34,262 nt of DNA from Natrialbaceae archaeon Tc-Br11_E2g14. GTDB lineage: Archaea > Halobacteriota > Halobacteria > Halobacteriales > Natrialbaceae. This document shows positions 33,906 to 34,262 of this stretch, one piece after another. Made by a program: the position numbers and the translations under genes. The notes below the pieces were generated by a model. That model ran no database searches, was not told the origin of the DNA, and was given only the letters and a program-made list of their open reading frames with translations. Numbering within the stretch: the first letter of the stretch is position 1; each line of letters opens with the position of its first letter. The DNA is taken from assembly GCA_001564275.1 (NCBI GenBank), contig LKND01000029.1:1-34262 (forward strand), given 5' to 3'.

Positions 33906-34262
33906 ATGACCAGAGGTAGTCTCAGCGTCGCCACCGTGGTGGCCGTCGCGTTCGCGGTGGTGTTGGCGGGAACCGGGGGAATTGTTACGATGGCGGGGGC
34001 CACGACGGGCCAACCGACATTCACAGCGAACGACTTCAGCGGCACCCAGGGTGAGACGGTCGTCATCGAGGTCGATCTCGAGACCCACACCGACGAGGTC
34101 GAAGTGATCGTCGGTGACGAGGACTACGGCTATCAGGCGACGATCATCGCCGAAGCCACGAGCGGGAGCACGGTCGAGATCGAGATGGACGCCTTCCGTG
34201 CGGGCGGTTGGGACGGCGATCCAGCCGACGAGGTATTCACGGGTGGTGAGAACACGAACGTC
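33906..34262 (+). CDS. Secreted surface protein with BGTF-like domain (3' truncated)
   Basis: The first 119 codons of a longer gene that leaves the window. A Sec-type signal peptide is visible (MTRGSLSVATVVAVAFAVVL, then AGTGGIVTMAGATTGQ). The mature part begins PTFTANDFSGTQGETVVIEV and continues with DEVEVIVGDEDYGYQATI and MDAFRAGGWDGDP. This pattern, from memory, belongs to the haloarchaeal BGTF/DUF7827-type repeat domain of S-layer-like surface proteins. The ATG follows the preceding stop after 2 bases, so the two genes are probably cotranscribed. The family call is moderate because the gene is incomplete. Confidence 0.65.
   Translation, partial: MTRGSLSVATVVAVAFAVVLAGTGGIVTMAGATTGQPTFTANDFSGTQGETVVIEVDLETHTDEVEVIVGDEDYGYQATIIAEATSGSTVEIEMDAFRAGGWDGDPADEVFTGGENTNV

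Noticed and set aside
1-34262. tRNA or rRNA genes and transposases
   Set aside because: Looked for in the intergenic regions. No tRNA-like TTCGANNC arms with matching acceptor stems and no DDE-type or other transposase motifs were found.

Overview
The window is a GC-rich, gene-dense stretch of a halophilic archaeon (class Halobacteria). The evidence is strongly acidic proteins, many genes with a TATA-like box 25-32 bases before the start codon and little or no leader, Tat-type signal sequences, archaeal proteins (S8e, CobY, archaeal CobT, CbiZ), a bacterioruberin gene set, and very frequent CTCGAG (Leu-Glu) hexamers. The last trait resembles Natrialbales-type genomes, but this placement is an inference.

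Layout. 1-5989: a translationally coupled cobalamin operon on the + strand (HAD phosphatase, cbiB, cobS, cobY, cobT, cobD, cbiZ). It covers aminopropanol arm attachment, nucleotide loop assembly and cobinamide salvage, and it begins before the window. 6162-7884: two conserved haloarchaeal hypothetical proteins and a YkgJ-type cysteine cluster protein. 7907-8021: a palindromic repeat between convergent genes, with related fragments near 12.8 kb and 19.0 kb. 8109-12475: an SDR oxidoreductase, then divergently crtD-lyeJ-cruF, which make the C50 carotenoid bacterioruberin. 12476-15827: two paralogous Tat-exported beta-helix proteins with long non-coding upstream regions and matching promoters. 16413-19795: an APH-like protein, a phosphohexomutase-family enzyme and a dCTP deaminase/dUTPase-like protein, with further inverted repeats between them.

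19825-24787: a BtpA-family TIM barrel (-), a YqjM-type old yellow enzyme (+), an S9 serine peptidase (-) and a thioredoxin-fold protein (-). 24957-27858: pstA, pstC and pstS as a - strand operon, with no pstB where it is usually found. A divergent AbrB-PhoU-type regulator (28065-29060) shares an AT-rich, palindrome-containing promoter region with it. 29208-29971: a small DUF7511-like protein and ribosomal protein S8e, converging on a 3 x 24-base tandem repeat. 30080-31718: a LeuA/CimA-family synthase preceded by an overlapping 30-codon leaderless small ORF. 31876-34262: a zinc-ribbon/disordered/membrane protein followed after 2 bases by the start of a secreted surface (BGTF-like) protein that runs off the window.

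No tRNA, rRNA, CRISPR array or transposase gene was seen. The most distinctive material is the palindromic repeat family, the paired beta-helix proteins with conserved promoter spacing, the overlapping small ORF before the LeuA/CimA gene, and several enzymes whose usual catalytic motif is altered (APH-like, phosphomutase-like, dUTPase-like).
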